Source: Sulfurimonas sp. (GTDB taxonomy: Bacteria > Campylobacterota > Campylobacteria > Campylobacterales > Sulfurimonadaceae). From it: a DNA stretch of 64,000 bases. This document shows, in pieces, positions 1 through 8,492 of this stretch. The DNA lies in NCBI GenBank assembly GCA_028684815.1, contig JAQUFE010000004.1, positions 1 to 64,000 on the forward strand. Reading direction: 5' to 3'. Below the pieces are notes generated by a model. That model was not told where the DNA came from and did not search any database. It worked only from the letters and a program-made list of their open reading frames with translations. The stretch's first letter is position 1, and each line of letters starts with the position of its first letter. The position numbers and the translations under genes were made by a program.

Positions 1-1010
1 TATATAGTGGAGATTATGGCACAACTACAAATATCTCAGCATCCATATCTCAAGATATCTTTCGCTCAGGAGGCATAACATATCAGATAGAGTATGCAGA
101 TGCCAAAAAAAGAGTAGATGAGATAGCTCTTTCTAAAGAGATAGCATCTATAAATGAAGGACTCTTTACTGCACTTTTAGAATATAAAAAAACACTCTAC
201 CAAAAAGAGCAGAGTGAGTTGATGCTCAAAAACAAAGAGATAGAAATCTTTATAAAAAGACAACTCTATGATGTAGGTAAGGCGGATATTACAGAGTTAA
301 ATAATGCACTTATGGCACAAAGTAGTGAGCTGAAAAATCTTGTCACACATAAGTATATGCTCGCACAAATTAGAGGAGAGGTCTTAAAGTTAAGTGATAT
401 TGACCCTGAAATATTTTTACTTCCTACCTTTACTCTTATACAAAGGGATGCATATCTTGAAAACAATTTAAATCTAAACTTCCTCCGCTTACAAACAAAA
501 AGTTATGAATCACTCTACGGCATCTCAAAGAGTAACTACTTGCCTAGTGTTACGCTAAACGCCAATGTTGGCTACCAAGAGTATGACTCAAAAAAGTATG
601 AAAACAGATATGATGGAAATTTCTATGGCGCAAAAATCATGCTTAATATGCCTTTTGCCTACAACGCATCTGCAACAATACAAGAGGCAAAAGCTTCTTA
701 TTTAAAACAAGCTGCCCAAGTTGCAGACACATATAGAAGCACAAAAGCCTCTTACGCTCAGTCGGTAGAGCTAGTTGAGAGTTATCGTAGTTATAATGAG
801 ATAACATCAAAAAATCTCTCTTTGTATGATGAACTTATCGAAGCTATAGAAGCAGGGGTAAATACAGGCGAGAAGACTGGGTATGATTTAGAGATTATAA
901 AAAACACAAAATCAATCGAGAAACTAAACATAAAACTAAGTGAGATAAACATACAGATAGAGTTAGCAAAGCTTCACTTTGCACTAAAGAGGAATGATGA
1001 TGCAGAATAA
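1..1010 (+). CDS. TolC-family outer membrane efflux protein (5' truncated by window edge)
   Basis: The reading frame is open from base 3, so the gene starts upstream of the window; the first in-window ATG (219) is internal. About 335 C-terminal residues are visible. They are alternating Glu/Lys/Ala-rich helices and short polar strands, as expected of the OEP (TolC) fold: an outer-membrane barrel with a periplasmic alpha-helical tunnel. The stop lies inside the start region of the adaptor gene, so this is the first visible gene of a tripartite export operon with the MacA-like and MacB-like genes that follow. Function by family is the outer-membrane exit duct. The substrate is unknown. Confidence 0.85.
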   Translation, partial: YSGDYGTTTNISASISQDIFRSGGITYQIEYADAKKRVDEIALSKEIASINEGLFTALLEYKKTLYQKEQSELMLKNKEIEIFIKRQLYDVGKADITELNNALMAQSSELKNLVTHKYMLAQIRGEVLKLSDIDPEIFLLPTFTLIQRDAYLENNLNLNFLRLQTKSYESLYGISKSNYLPSVTLNANVGYQEYDSKKYENRYDGNFYGAKIMLNMPFAYNASATIQEAKASYLKQAAQVADTYRSTKASYAQSVELVESYRSYNEITSKNLSLYDELIEAIEAGVNTGEKTGYDLEIIKNTKSIEKLNIKLSEINIQIELAKLHFALKRNDDAE

Positions 1011-2214
1011 TAAAACAATAGAAGAGACTCTAAATATAGGTAAAAACAAAAAGGGTGGATATAAAAAATATATATGGATTTTTCTCTTTTTGCTTCTTAT
1101 TGCTGGGGCTATTTTTTGGTATTTTACAAGTGGGGCAAAGGATAAAGAGTTAAACTATCAGACAACTACTTTAGAGAAAAAAACCATCACTACAACAGTA
1201 TTAGCAACAGGAAACATGGAACCTACAAACACAGTTGATGTAGGTATAGAAGTCTCAGGAACCATAAGTGAGGTCTTAGTAGATTATAATGAGATAGTCA
1301 AAAAAGGGCAGCTTATGGCACGGCTTGATACGGTAAAACTCTCTTCAAAAGTCACAAGTTACCGAGCAGCACTTGCAAAACTTCAAGCAAATATCGCTGA
1401 AGCCACGGCAACATTAAATAAGGCGAAAAAAGAGTGGCTTCGAGTAGAGAAAATGGTTGAGGCAACTAAGGGAAACTACCCATCAAAGCAGGAAGTTGAC
1501 TCTGCATTTACTACATATGAGCTAGCAAAGGCATCTTTACAAGCTGCAAAAGCTGGGCGCGATCAAGCAAATGCGGAACTAAAAGCCGCGCAAGACGACC
1601 TTAAAAAAGCAGCTATTGTTTCTCCTATAAATGGTGTGGTCTTAGATAGAAAAATCGAGCCAGGACAGAGTGTAGCTGCTACTATGACTATCCCAGTACT
1701 CTTTAAGATGGCAGAAGATTTGACCAAAATGAAGGTGGTTGTGAGTGTTGATGAGGCAGATATAGCAGATGTAAAAGAGCAGCAAAGTGTAAACTTTAGC
1801 GTTGATGCTTATCCACAAAAGGTTTTTGAGGGAACGCTCACGCAGTTGCGTCTTAACTCTCAAATAGTAAACGGCGTAGTAACTTATGATGCTGTTGTAA
1901 ATGTGGATAATTCTGAACTTTTTTTAAGACCAGGAATGACAGTTACGGCGCAGATTATCACAGATGTCTTAGAAAATGTATCAGTCTTACCAAATGCAGC
2001 GCTCCGTTTTACTCCACCACTAGAGGAGAAGAGTAGTTCTAAGCATGCCAAGATAAAAATGGATGCTTCTAAACATCATGTTTGGGTTTTACGAGATAAC
2101 AAACCTCTTAAGGTTGAGGTTGAGGTTGGAAAAACCAATGGCAGTCTAACTGTTATAAAGAAATCAGAGCTTAGCGAGAGTGACCTTGTCTTAATAGGGA
2201 TAAACGCGTCATGA
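1000..2214 (+). CDS. MacA-like periplasmic adaptor (RND/HlyD family)
   Basis: About 404 residues with one N-terminal membrane anchor (roughly residues 24-46), a lipoyl/barrel-sandwich half-motif (GTISEVLVDYNEIVKKGQLM), a central coiled-coil hairpin rich in Ala/Lys/Glu, and a returning beta half (PINGVVLDRKIEPGQSV). This is the membrane-fusion-protein architecture that links an inner-membrane ABC pump to TolC. Three in-frame ATGs occur at 994, 997 and 1000; GAGGA at 989-993 is best spaced for 1000. It overlaps the end of the TolC-like gene, and its stop overlaps the next start (ATGA), so translational coupling is likely. A macrolide or peptide substrate is only an inference from the MacA family. 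Confidence 0.85.
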   Translation: MQNNKTIEETLNIGKNKKGGYKKYIWIFLFLLLIAGAIFWYFTSGAKDKELNYQTTTLEKKTITTTVLATGNMEPTNTVDVGIEVSGTISEVLVDYNEIVKKGQLMARLDTVKLSSKVTSYRAALAKLQANIAEATATLNKAKKEWLRVEKMVEATKGNYPSKQEVDSAFTTYELAKASLQAAKAGRDQANAELKAAQDDLKKAAIVSPINGVVLDRKIEPGQSVAATMTIPVLFKMAEDLTKMKVVVSVDEADIADVKEQQSVNFSVDAYPQKVFEGTLTQLRLNSQIVNGVVTYDAVVNVDNSELFLRPGMTVTAQIITDVLENVSVLPNAALRFTPPLEEKSSSKHAKIKMDASKHHVWVLRDNKPLKVEVEVGKTNGSLTVIKKSELSESDLVLIGINAS

Positions 2215-2912
2215 AAGAGTACATCATAGAGTTGCGTGGAGCTACTAAAACATATGGCGAAAATGAGGCAAAAACTTATGCGATGCGCGATGTTGATTTA
2301 AAAGTCAAACGAGGAGAGTTTTTAGCCATCATGGGGCCTAGTGGTTCGGGAAAATCAACTGCTATGAATATGATAGGTAGCCTTGATACACTAAGTAGTG
2401 GAAAGTATTTTTTTGAGGGAGTTGACACAGAGACTCTTTCACGAGACCAGCGCGCGCTTCTTAGAAGAAACTACATAGGATTTATATTTCAAGGTTTTAA
2501 CCTGCTTGGAAAAACAACAGCTATAGAAAATGTTGAGCTTCCACTTCTCTATCGTGGCTACAATGCGCAAGAGAGACGAGAGATGGCTATGGATGCTTTA
2601 AAAAGTGTTGGATTAGAAAAAGTAGCACATCACACTCCTGGTGAGTTATCAGGCGGACAACAGCAACGAGTTGCCATAGCTCGTGCTATTGCTACAAATC
2701 CGCTTATACTCTTAGCAGATGAGCCGACAGGAAACCTAGACACCGCAAAAAGTATAGAGATTATGGAGCTTTTACAATCTTTTAACCGAGAGAAGAAAAT
2801 CACCATCCTTATGGTAACGCATGAGGTTGAGATGGCAGAGTATGCTTCAAGAAGAGTACACTTTAGAGATGGTTCTATTGAGTACATAGAAGAATCGGAA
2901 ATAGCTTTATGA
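2211..2912 (+). CDS. MacB-type ABC transporter ATP-binding protein
   Basis: 233 residues containing all ABC ATPase motifs: Walker A GPSGSGKST (42-50), signature LSGGQQQRVAIARA, Walker B LLLADEPTGNLD and the switch histidine in VTHE. It belongs to the LolD/MacB/FtsE-like group that energises FtsX-fold permeases. In E. coli MacB the ATPase and permease are fused; here they are separate genes with a 4-base overlap to the permease (2909-2912). It hydrolyses ATP at the cytoplasmic face of the pump encoded by this operon. Confidence 0.92.
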   Translation: MKEYIIELRGATKTYGENEAKTYAMRDVDLKVKRGEFLAIMGPSGSGKSTAMNMIGSLDTLSSGKYFFEGVDTETLSRDQRALLRRNYIGFIFQGFNLLGKTTAIENVELPLLYRGYNAQERREMAMDALKSVGLEKVAHHTPGELSGGQQQRVAIARAIATNPLILLADEPTGNLDTAKSIEIMELLQSFNREKKITILMVTHEVEMAEYASRRVHFRDGSIEYIEESEIAL

Positions 2913-4120
2913 TTTGGAATGCTTTTTTACTCGCCTTTCGTGAAATCCGCAGAAGTGTTATGCGCTCAGCACTAACAATACTTGGAATTGTGATAGGGAT
3001 AGCTTCTGTTATCGCTATGATAATGCTAGGAGATGCCACAACAGCCTATGTGACTCAGAGCATCTCTAAACTTGGGACAAATATGCTTATGGTTTTGCCA
3101 GGACAGCAAAGACAAGGCCCTCCAAATATGAACTCTACATCTAGGAGATTTACTCACGGCGATATAGATGCACTCAAAAAAGAGATTATCAATGTCCGCG
3201 GTGTAGCTCCTGTTGGCTCAAGACAGATGCAAGCTGTATACGCAAACAAAAACTATGCAACAACTGTTGAGGGAACTAACAATGACTACTTTATAGTAAA
3301 AGATTGGGTTTTTGCATCTGGGAGAGATTTTTTACCATCAGAGCTTCAAGGTGGAAAAACTGTTTGTGTAATTGGTGAGACAGTTAGAAGAGAGCTTTTT
3401 GGCACACTTGATCCTGTGGGAGAACCCATAAGACTTGAGAGCTTTTCATGCGAGGTTGTCGGACTGTTAGAGTCTAAAGGTGCGGCGATGTTTGGAATGG
3501 ATCAAGATGCTGTTATCGTAACACCAATAAGAATGTTTCAAAGGCGAATAAGCGGAAATCAAGAGATATCAAGGATTATGATCTCCGCAAAGAGCGCTTC
3601 GGCCATAGAGGGCGTAAAAGCATCTCTTGTCTCGATTTTACAAGAGAGACGAAAGGTTCAGATTGGGCAAGAGGATGATTTTAATGTTCATGATATGCGG
3701 GAGATGGTGCAGACACTCTCTTCTACAACAAAGTTACTTACTATCTTGCTAGGCGCTGTTGCAGCCATCAGTCTTTTAGTTGGTGGTATCGGCATTATGA
3801 ACATTATGCTAGTCTCTGTGACCGAGAGAACGAGAGAGATAGGTATCCGCCTTGCAGTTGGAGCGCTTGAGAGAGAAGTGCTTTTACAGTTTTTAGTTGA
3901 GTCTATAGTTCTGGCATCTATTGGAGGAATTTTAGGCATTATCGTCGGAGTAAGTGCAGGAATTGGAGTCGCACTCTTTTTTGAGCTACCACTTATCTTT
4001 AATGTACCTATAATTTTAGTAGCTTTTTTCTTCTCAACAATCGTGGGAGTTGTTTTTGGATACTTCCCAGCGAGAAAAGCAGCGAGACTAAACCCTATAG
4101 ATGCTCTAAGGCATGAGTAG
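2909..4120 (+). CDS. MacB-type ABC transporter permease (FtsX fold)
   Basis: 403 residues. A transmembrane helix at about 20-42 is followed by a roughly 230-residue periplasmic domain (MacB_PCD type) and three C-terminal helices (about 275-300, 325-350, 365-390). The conserved FtsX sequence SVTERTREIGIRLAVGA lies between helices 2 and 3. It overlaps the ATPase gene by four bases and closes the operon; a short hairpin with a T-run follows at 4147. The family works as mechanotransmission pumps moving periplasmic substrates through TolC. The specific substrate cannot be read from the sequence. Confidence 0.9.
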   Translation: MIWNAFLLAFREIRRSVMRSALTILGIVIGIASVIAMIMLGDATTAYVTQSISKLGTNMLMVLPGQQRQGPPNMNSTSRRFTHGDIDALKKEIINVRGVAPVGSRQMQAVYANKNYATTVEGTNNDYFIVKDWVFASGRDFLPSELQGGKTVCVIGETVRRELFGTLDPVGEPIRLESFSCEVVGLLESKGAAMFGMDQDAVIVTPIRMFQRRISGNQEISRIMISAKSASAIEGVKASLVSILQERRKVQIGQEDDFNVHDMREMVQTLSSTTKLLTILLGAVAAISLLVGGIGIMNIMLVSVTERTREIGIRLAVGALEREVLLQFLVESIVLASIGGILGIIVGVSAGIGVALFFELPLIFNVPIILVAFFFSTIVGVVFGYFPARKAARLNPIDALRHE

Positions 4121-4146
4121 GGTTTAAGGTTAAGTTGTTCGGTTTG

Positions 4147-4170
4147 CTGATTTAATCAGACTATTTTTTT
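4147..4170 (+). terminator. Putative intrinsic terminator of the TolC-MacAB operon
   Basis: Six-base arms CTGATT (4147-4152) and AATCAG (4154-4159) are followed within a few bases by seven T residues (4164-4170). The stem is short, so efficiency is uncertain. It lies between the MacB permease stop and the convergent stop of the next gene. Confidence 0.4.
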
Positions 4171-4430
4171 GCATAGGCACGAAGAGAGTCCCAACTATTT
4201 TCGATATCTTTTTTGAGATGCTCCCATGCTCCTTCACTAGCTTCACCTAGCTCATCAAGCTTTGATTGCATCGTGCCATAATTTTGCTCTATATTGTCTA
4301 TCTCTTCTAAGTAACTGATTTTCATATCTGCAGTAGCACTTTTTGCTTTTGCTCTTAAAGCGTCAAGATTAGCCTTAACTAACTCTAACTCAGCCTCTGT
4401 CTTTTGTTTATATGCATCTCTTGTATTCAT
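4161..4430 (-). CDS. Small coiled-coil stress-type protein
   Basis: 89 residues from the ATG at 4428-4430, chosen because AAGGA sits eight bases upstream; a longer frame to 4514 has no such site. The protein is highly charged and almost wholly helical, with Glu/Lys/Ala heptads, a central EEIDNIEQNYGTM stretch and an aromatic C-terminus (AWEHLKKDIENSWDSL). This resembles small coiled-coil proteins of the sll1863 type, but no specific function is recognised. It sits beside two small membrane proteins on the same strand, a grouping often seen among envelope or osmotic stress genes. Confidence 0.7.
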   Translation of the reverse strand: MNTRDAYKQKTEAELELVKANLDALRAKAKSATADMKISYLEEIDNIEQNYGTMQSKLDELGEASEGAWEHLKKDIENSWDSLRAYAKK

Positions 4431-4488
4431 ATTGTTTTCCTTGTTTTGCAAAATCAGGTAGTTATTTTTATAAAGAAGTTCAAATCCT

Positions 4489-4635
4489 CTATATTCTTCT
4501 ACCTCTGATAACACGAAGCACTATAACTATGAGTGCAATGACTAAGAGAATATGGATAAATCCACCTAAAGTATATGAGCTTACAAGCCCTAAAAGCCAT
4601 AGGATGACTAAGATTATTGCAATTGTTTCGAGCAT
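4489..4635 (-). CDS. Lmo0937-like small membrane protein
   Basis: A 48-residue frame starting at the ATG complement 4633-4635, preceded by GGAG about seven bases upstream. It begins MLETIAIILVILWLLGLVSS, has a second hydrophobic helix, and ends with a basic tail (RVIRGRRI). The two-helix layout with a central YTLGG turn matches the lmo0937/DUF5670 family of tiny membrane proteins. Function is unknown. It is probably co-transcribed with the coiled-coil gene downstream. Homology is assigned from memory of the family pattern. Confidence 0.75.
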   Translation of the reverse strand: MLETIAIILVILWLLGLVSSYTLGGFIHILLVIALIVIVLRVIRGRRI

Positions 4636-4702
4636 TTTATTTCTCCATTATAGTAGTGAGTTTTTAAGAATCTTGTCCTTAAAAACTTTAATTTATAAAG
4701 AC

Positions 4703-4918
4703 TTATCTTCTTTGTAAAAGAAAGATGCCAACAATGAAGCCCACAGCGCCGATGATATAATAAGTCATAACTCTATCTGTATCCGCACCCGTAACAGCTT
4801 GCGTCACTTGTGAACCTACAGAGCCAGATAGCTGATATCCCCACACAGCAAAACCAATCCCTACGACTATCAAGACAAGTCCAACAATTTTTACGGGGGT
4901 TCCTAAACCTTTTTCCAT
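4703..4918 (-). CDS. DUF3185-type small membrane protein
   Basis: 71 residues with two hydrophobic helices (about 10-28 and 51-67) separated by a Ser/Gly/Thr-rich loop (LSGSVGSQVTQAVTGADTDR) and a short basic end (LLQRR). This is the pattern of DUF3185 proteins, small inner-membrane proteins of unknown role. AGGAG lies seven to eight bases before the ATG. It leads the minus-strand group of three small genes and could be transcribed with them. Confidence 0.75.
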   Translation of the reverse strand: MEKGLGTPVKIVGLVLIVVGIGFAVWGYQLSGSVGSQVTQAVTGADTDRVMTYYIIGAVGFIVGIFLLQRR

Positions 4919-5032
4919 ATGAAACTCCTAAATTTGAAAGAGCTGAAATGTTTTATCATTGCAGATAACACTATTGTACAGCAATATTTTATTTTTTAAG
5001 TAAAAAATTAAATAATTTACATCTCTCGCTTA

Positions 5033-5052
5033 TATTGTTGTGAAAAACAATA
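5033..5052. promoter_or_regulatory. Inverted repeat upstream of ADP-ribosylglycohydrolase homologue
   Basis: Seven-base arms TATTGTT (5033-5039) and AACAATA (5046-5052) are separated by six bases in the AT-rich gap between divergent genes. It could be an operator for either neighbour, but a chance palindrome in AT-rich DNA is not excluded. Confidence 0.25.
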
Positions 5053-5125
5053 GAGAACAAAATTGATAAAAATGGTAAGATACATATGGCTTAAAATATA
5101 TATAAATAAAGACTAAGGAGCTAAA

Positions 5126-5989
5126 ATGTTTGATAAGAAAAAAGTAAAAGAATTGGTGCTTAGTTCATTGGTGGCTGATGCTTACTCTTTAGGGTCGCAC
5201 TGGGTCTATGATGAAAAAGAGCTTGAAAATCTTGATATAGATTGGGATGAGCTAAATAATGCAAAGGCTCTTTGGCATAAGGGTAAAAAGGCTGGAGATT
5301 TTACCCACTATGGGGATCAAACTTTATGGTTATATGAGTTTTTAAAAGATAAAGATAAGTTTGATGCAGATGCATATGTAGAGTTTTGGGCAGATAAAAT
5401 GAGTAGTTATGGTGGATATATAGATGGTTCTTCAAAAGATACTTTGACAAATATCAAAAACAAGATCTCTCCAAGTGGTTCATTCTCAACTGACTTATCC
5501 ATTGTTGGAAGGATTGCTCCACTTCTGCTAGTCTCGAAATCAGAGGAAGAATTTTTGCGAAATGTAGAGAGTTTTGTAAAATGTACTCATAATTCAGATG
5601 AAGCTATAACAACAGCTAAGTTTTTTGCCACTTTACTGCTTGAAGTTTTAGATGGCAAAGATATAAAAGAGTCTATCTTGGCTCTTAAAGATAAATTTGA
5701 TACAAAAACAGAAGCGTATGTAGATAGCGGTATTGCTTCAAAGAGTGATGATACTCTACAAGCCATCAGAGATTTTGGACCAAGTTGTGATATAGATGGT
5801 GGGTTTGCGGGAGTTGTGCATCTGTTATACAGACACGAGAATCTTAAAGAGATGCTAATAGCTAACGCAAAAGCAGGTGGAGACTCAAGTGCTAGAGCTA
5901 TGATTGCGAGCATTATTTTTATGGCACAAAAGGGTCAAAGTATTGAGCAACTCCCAGCATCTTGGTTAAAGTTAAACTCTTTTGTTTAA
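5126..5989 (+). CDS. ADP-ribosylglycohydrolase-family protein (divergent metal site)
   Basis: 287 helical residues following the ADP-ribosylglycohydrolase (DraG/ARH) plan: an N-terminal LVADAYSLGSHWVYD segment, a YGDQT motif at 62-66 where the family usually has a TDDT-like motif, and a C-terminal GGDSSAR (251-257) where GGDTDT is typical. Several metal-ligand positions therefore differ from the canonical dinuclear Mg site. It may act on another substrate or be inactive. AAGGAG lies just upstream of the ATG. The 3' end overlaps the convergent transporter gene by 18 bases. Family membership is fairly sure; removal of ADP-ribose is uncertain. Confidence 0.75.
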   Translation: MFDKKKVKELVLSSLVADAYSLGSHWVYDEKELENLDIDWDELNNAKALWHKGKKAGDFTHYGDQTLWLYEFLKDKDKFDADAYVEFWADKMSSYGGYIDGSSKDTLTNIKNKISPSGSFSTDLSIVGRIAPLLLVSKSEEEFLRNVESFVKCTHNSDEAITTAKFFATLLLEVLDGKDIKESILALKDKFDTKTEAYVDSGIASKSDDTLQAIRDFGPSCDIDGGFAGVVHLLYRHENLKEMLIANAKAGGDSSARAMIASIIFMAQKGQSIEQLPASWLKLNSFV

Positions 5990-6793
5990 ATCTCTTTTTG
6001 CTCCAGTTCTTATGTGAGTAGAGTATAGAGTTAGCCCAGTAAAAGCTAAACCGCCTACTAGGTTTCCTAGTACGGTTGGGATTTCATTCCAGATGAGGTA
6101 GTCCATGATTGTGAAATCTCCGCCTAAAATCATAGAAAATGGAAACAAAAACATATTTACTATAGAGTGCTCAAAGCCCATAAAAAAGAAGAGCATGATG
6201 GGCATCCACATGGCGATGGCTTTTCCGCTAACAGTTGTGGATATCATAGCTCCAACTACGCCCATAGAGACCATCCAGTTACAAAGCATCCCACGCATAA
6301 AGATAGTAAACCATCCAGAGATGCCATGCTCTTTGTAGCCTAAAGTTCTTGCTTCACCAATAGAAGCTATCTTGTCTCCAACTAAACCTGGCTCTATCTG
6401 GTAACCATAGGTAAGAACAAAAGAGAGCATAAAAGCCACTAGAAGTGCACCGGCAAAGTTACCTAAAAAGACAAGCCCCCAGTTTCTTAAGACTTGCTTT
6501 ACGGTAACACCTTCTCGTTTGTCTAAAAGAGCAAGAGGAACTAAAACAAAAACTCCAGTTAAAAGATCAAAACCCATAAGATAGAGCATGATAAAGCCAA
6601 CAGGAAAGAGCATAGCTCCAACAAGAGCCGAGCCTGTTGTAATGCTAACGGCAATAGCAAATGCAGCAGAGAGTCCGAGTATAGCTCCTGCCATAAAAGC
6701 TCTGATGATAGTGTCTTTAGTTGACATATAGACTTTAGACTCCCCAGAGTCAACCATTTTTGTTACAAACTCATGAGGCTGCAGATAAGACAT
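5972..6793 (-). CDS. Formate/nitrite transporter family channel
   Basis: 273 residues with six hydrophobic segments in the FNT (FocA/NirC) arrangement, including LGLSAAFAIAVSITTG near the first half-helix, the amphipathic CNWMVSMGV segment and MPIMLFFFMGFEHSIVNMF near the second. These proteins form pentameric inner-membrane channels for formate, nitrite or hydrosulfide. In this kind of organism all three substrates are plausible, and the sequence does not decide among them. A TATAAT lies at 6820-6825 on the minus strand, with AGGGA before the ATG. The gene is apparently monocistronic. Confidence 0.88.
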   Translation of the reverse strand: MSYLQPHEFVTKMVDSGESKVYMSTKDTIIRAFMAGAILGLSAAFAIAVSITTGSALVGAMLFPVGFIMLYLMGFDLLTGVFVLVPLALLDKREGVTVKQVLRNWGLVFLGNFAGALLVAFMLSFVLTYGYQIEPGLVGDKIASIGEARTLGYKEHGISGWFTIFMRGMLCNWMVSMGVVGAMISTTVSGKAIAMWMPIMLFFFMGFEHSIVNMFLFPFSMILGGDFTIMDYLIWNEIPTVLGNLVGGLAFTGLTLYSTHIRTGAKRDLNKRV

Positions 6794-6819
6794 AGATATC
6801 CCTAGATAAAAATTTTGTT

Positions 6820-6825
6820 ATTATA
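6820..6825 (-). promoter_or_regulatory. Putative -10 box of FNT transporter gene
   Basis: TATAAT on the minus strand 26 bases upstream of the start codon, in an AT-rich gap. No clear -35 is seen, which is usual for Campylobacterota sigma-70 promoters. Confidence 0.5.
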
Positions 6826-6842
6826 TGTAAATAGTCCTGATT

Positions 6843-8057
6843 TTAAGAAGATTTTCTCTCAAGTTGGTCAACTATTTTTGCGACAACAAGGTCTGAGGTT
6901 ACATTTAGAGATGTTCTACACATATCTAAGATGCGATCAACTGCTACGATTAGAGCGATATACTCTAATGGAAGGTTTAAGTTATTTAAAATAACCACCA
7001 TCATAACAATCGAAGCACTAGGAAGTGCCGCAACTCCAACACTCAAAGAGACAACTGTGATGCCAAGAAGAATCTGATCCATAAAGCTAAGCTCAACTCC
7101 TGCAAGATTTGCAATATATAAAACCGCTACACTTAAGTATGCCGCTGTTCCGTCCATAGAGACTGTAGCACCAAGAGGAAGGACAAAAGAGGCTGTTTTT
7201 TTGCTAACACCGCCCACCTCTTCTGAGACTCGCATGGAGATGGGAAGCGTAGCCGCTGAAGATGCAGTTGAGAATGCCATGATAGAGGCCTCTCGAACAT
7301 CTAAGAGGTAACGATAAGGGTTTATCCTCCCAAAGTAGGCTAAAACGGCAGGCAGAGTCACAGCTCCATGAAAAACTATAACTCCAACAACCACAAGTAA
7401 GTACTTCCATAGACCGATAATAACATCTACTCCTTGATCTGCAATAACATAAGAGATAAGACTAAAAACACCTATGGGAGTCATGAAAATAACCCACTCC
7501 GCCATCTTAAGCATAGCATCTGAGACGGCTTTAAAAAATCTAATCATATGCTCTTTTTCAGTAGGCTTTAAATAGAGCGAAGCGACACCAAAGAGTATGG
7601 CAAAAACTATAATCTGCATCATTGAAGCGTTACTAAGAGAGCTAAATATATTTGTTGGGATAAAGCTTAAAATCATACTCTCAAATGAAAATGGGGTGAT
7701 GTAGGCAACCTCTGCAAACTCAAGACCTTCTTGGCTAACCTGCTCACCGATGTTAAAAATATTCATAGCGATGATGGCTAAAAGTGTGGCAAGTGCTGTT
7801 GTTAGGAGATAAAGTCCAATGGTTTTAAGTCCAATGTTCTTTAGATGCTCTAATGAGCCTAGCCCTAAAATAGCTACATAAATACTAGCAAAAACAAGAG
7901 GAACAACAAGCATCTTTAAAAAGGAGATAAACATCGTACCAATTATTTTTTGCTCTAAGGCTATCTCTGGGAACAAAATACCAAACAAAACACCAAGAAC
8001 TATGCCTAGAAGAACAAGAGTGTTTGTGGTGGCATACTTTTTTACTTTTGTAATCAA
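6843..8057 (-). CDS. Dicarboxylate/amino acid:cation symporter (DAACS family)
   Basis: 404 residues with the hallmarks of the GltPh/GltP/DctA fold: about eight transmembrane segments, the serine-rich re-entrant loop TASSAATLP (HP1), the MDGTAAY motif in TM7 (NMDGT in most members), and a late LPSASIVMMVV HP2-like stretch. It couples uptake of aspartate, glutamate or C4-dicarboxylates to Na+ or H+. The final helix has DRILDMCRTSLNVTSD, close to the usual D-R-x3-NVxGD substrate site. It lies 12 bases downstream of the thioredoxin gene on the same strand, so co-transcription is possible. Confidence 0.9.
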   Translation of the reverse strand: MITKVKKYATTNTLVLLGIVLGVLFGILFPEIALEQKIIGTMFISFLKMLVVPLVFASIYVAILGLGSLEHLKNIGLKTIGLYLLTTALATLLAIIAMNIFNIGEQVSQEGLEFAEVAYITPFSFESMILSFIPTNIFSSLSNASMMQIIVFAILFGVASLYLKPTEKEHMIRFFKAVSDAMLKMAEWVIFMTPIGVFSLISYVIADQGVDVIIGLWKYLLVVVGVIVFHGAVTLPAVLAYFGRINPYRYLLDVREASIMAFSTASSAATLPISMRVSEEVGGVSKKTASFVLPLGATVSMDGTAAYLSVAVLYIANLAGVELSFMDQILLGITVVSLSVGVAALPSASIVMMVVILNNLNLPLEYIALIVAVDRILDMCRTSLNVTSDLVVAKIVDQLERKSS

Positions 8058-8069
8058 TCCTAACCCTAA

Positions 8070-8492
8070 TTAAACAAATCTTGAGACAAGGTTGTTTAAA
8101 CTCGCTTCATCTAAGGCACCAGAAGTTCTATGAACCTCTTTAGCATCTTTAAAAATTATAAGAGTTGGAATGCTTCTAATGCCAAATCTTGCACCCAAAG
8201 ACTGCTCACTCTCAGTATTTACCTTTGCAAACATTACCTTAAGAGGAAAGTTTTTTGCACTTTTTTCAAAGTTTGGTCCCATCATCTTACAAGGTCCACA
8301 CCAAGGCGCCCAAAAATCAACTACAACAGGCAAGTCGCTGTTTACAATCACTTCATCAAAACTATTTTTTGTCAAATCTAGCGGAGTGGTGTTAAGTAGA
8401 GAGTTTTTACATTTACCACAATTTGCTTTTTTGTAGGACTCTTTAAAGGGTACATTGTTTACACTTAAACATGAGGGACAGACTACACGCAT
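8070..8492 (-). CDS. trxC: Thioredoxin 2 (zinc-ribbon thioredoxin)
   Basis: 140 residues: an N-terminal zinc ribbon with CPSC (5-8) and CGKC (25-28), then a thioredoxin domain with the redox site WCGPC (64-68) and the cis-proline loop SIPT. This combination defines TrxC-type cytosolic thioredoxins, disulfide reductases often tied to oxidative stress. The start overlaps the end of the upstream 104-residue gene by ten bases, suggesting coupling. Confidence 0.93.
   Translation of the reverse strand: MRVVCPSCLSVNNVPFKESYKKANCGKCKNSLLNTTPLDLTKNSFDEVIVNSDLPVVVDFWAPWCGPCKMMGPNFEKSAKNFPLKVMFAKVNTESEQSLGARFGIRSIPTLIIFKDAKEVHRTSGALDEASLNNLVSRFV

Noticed and set aside
219..1010. Complete gene starting at ATG 219
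   Set aside because: The same frame is open back to base 3 with TolC-like sequence, so this ATG is internal.
1..4120. Dedicated type I exporter for the 1128-residue protein
   Set aside because: The pump has MacB/FtsX-type ATPase and permease rather than a HlyB-like fused exporter, and lies 8 kb away.
4412..4717. 101-residue plus-strand open frame
   Set aside because: Opposite the coiled-coil and Lmo0937-like genes, which have good ribosome sites and family-like sequence.
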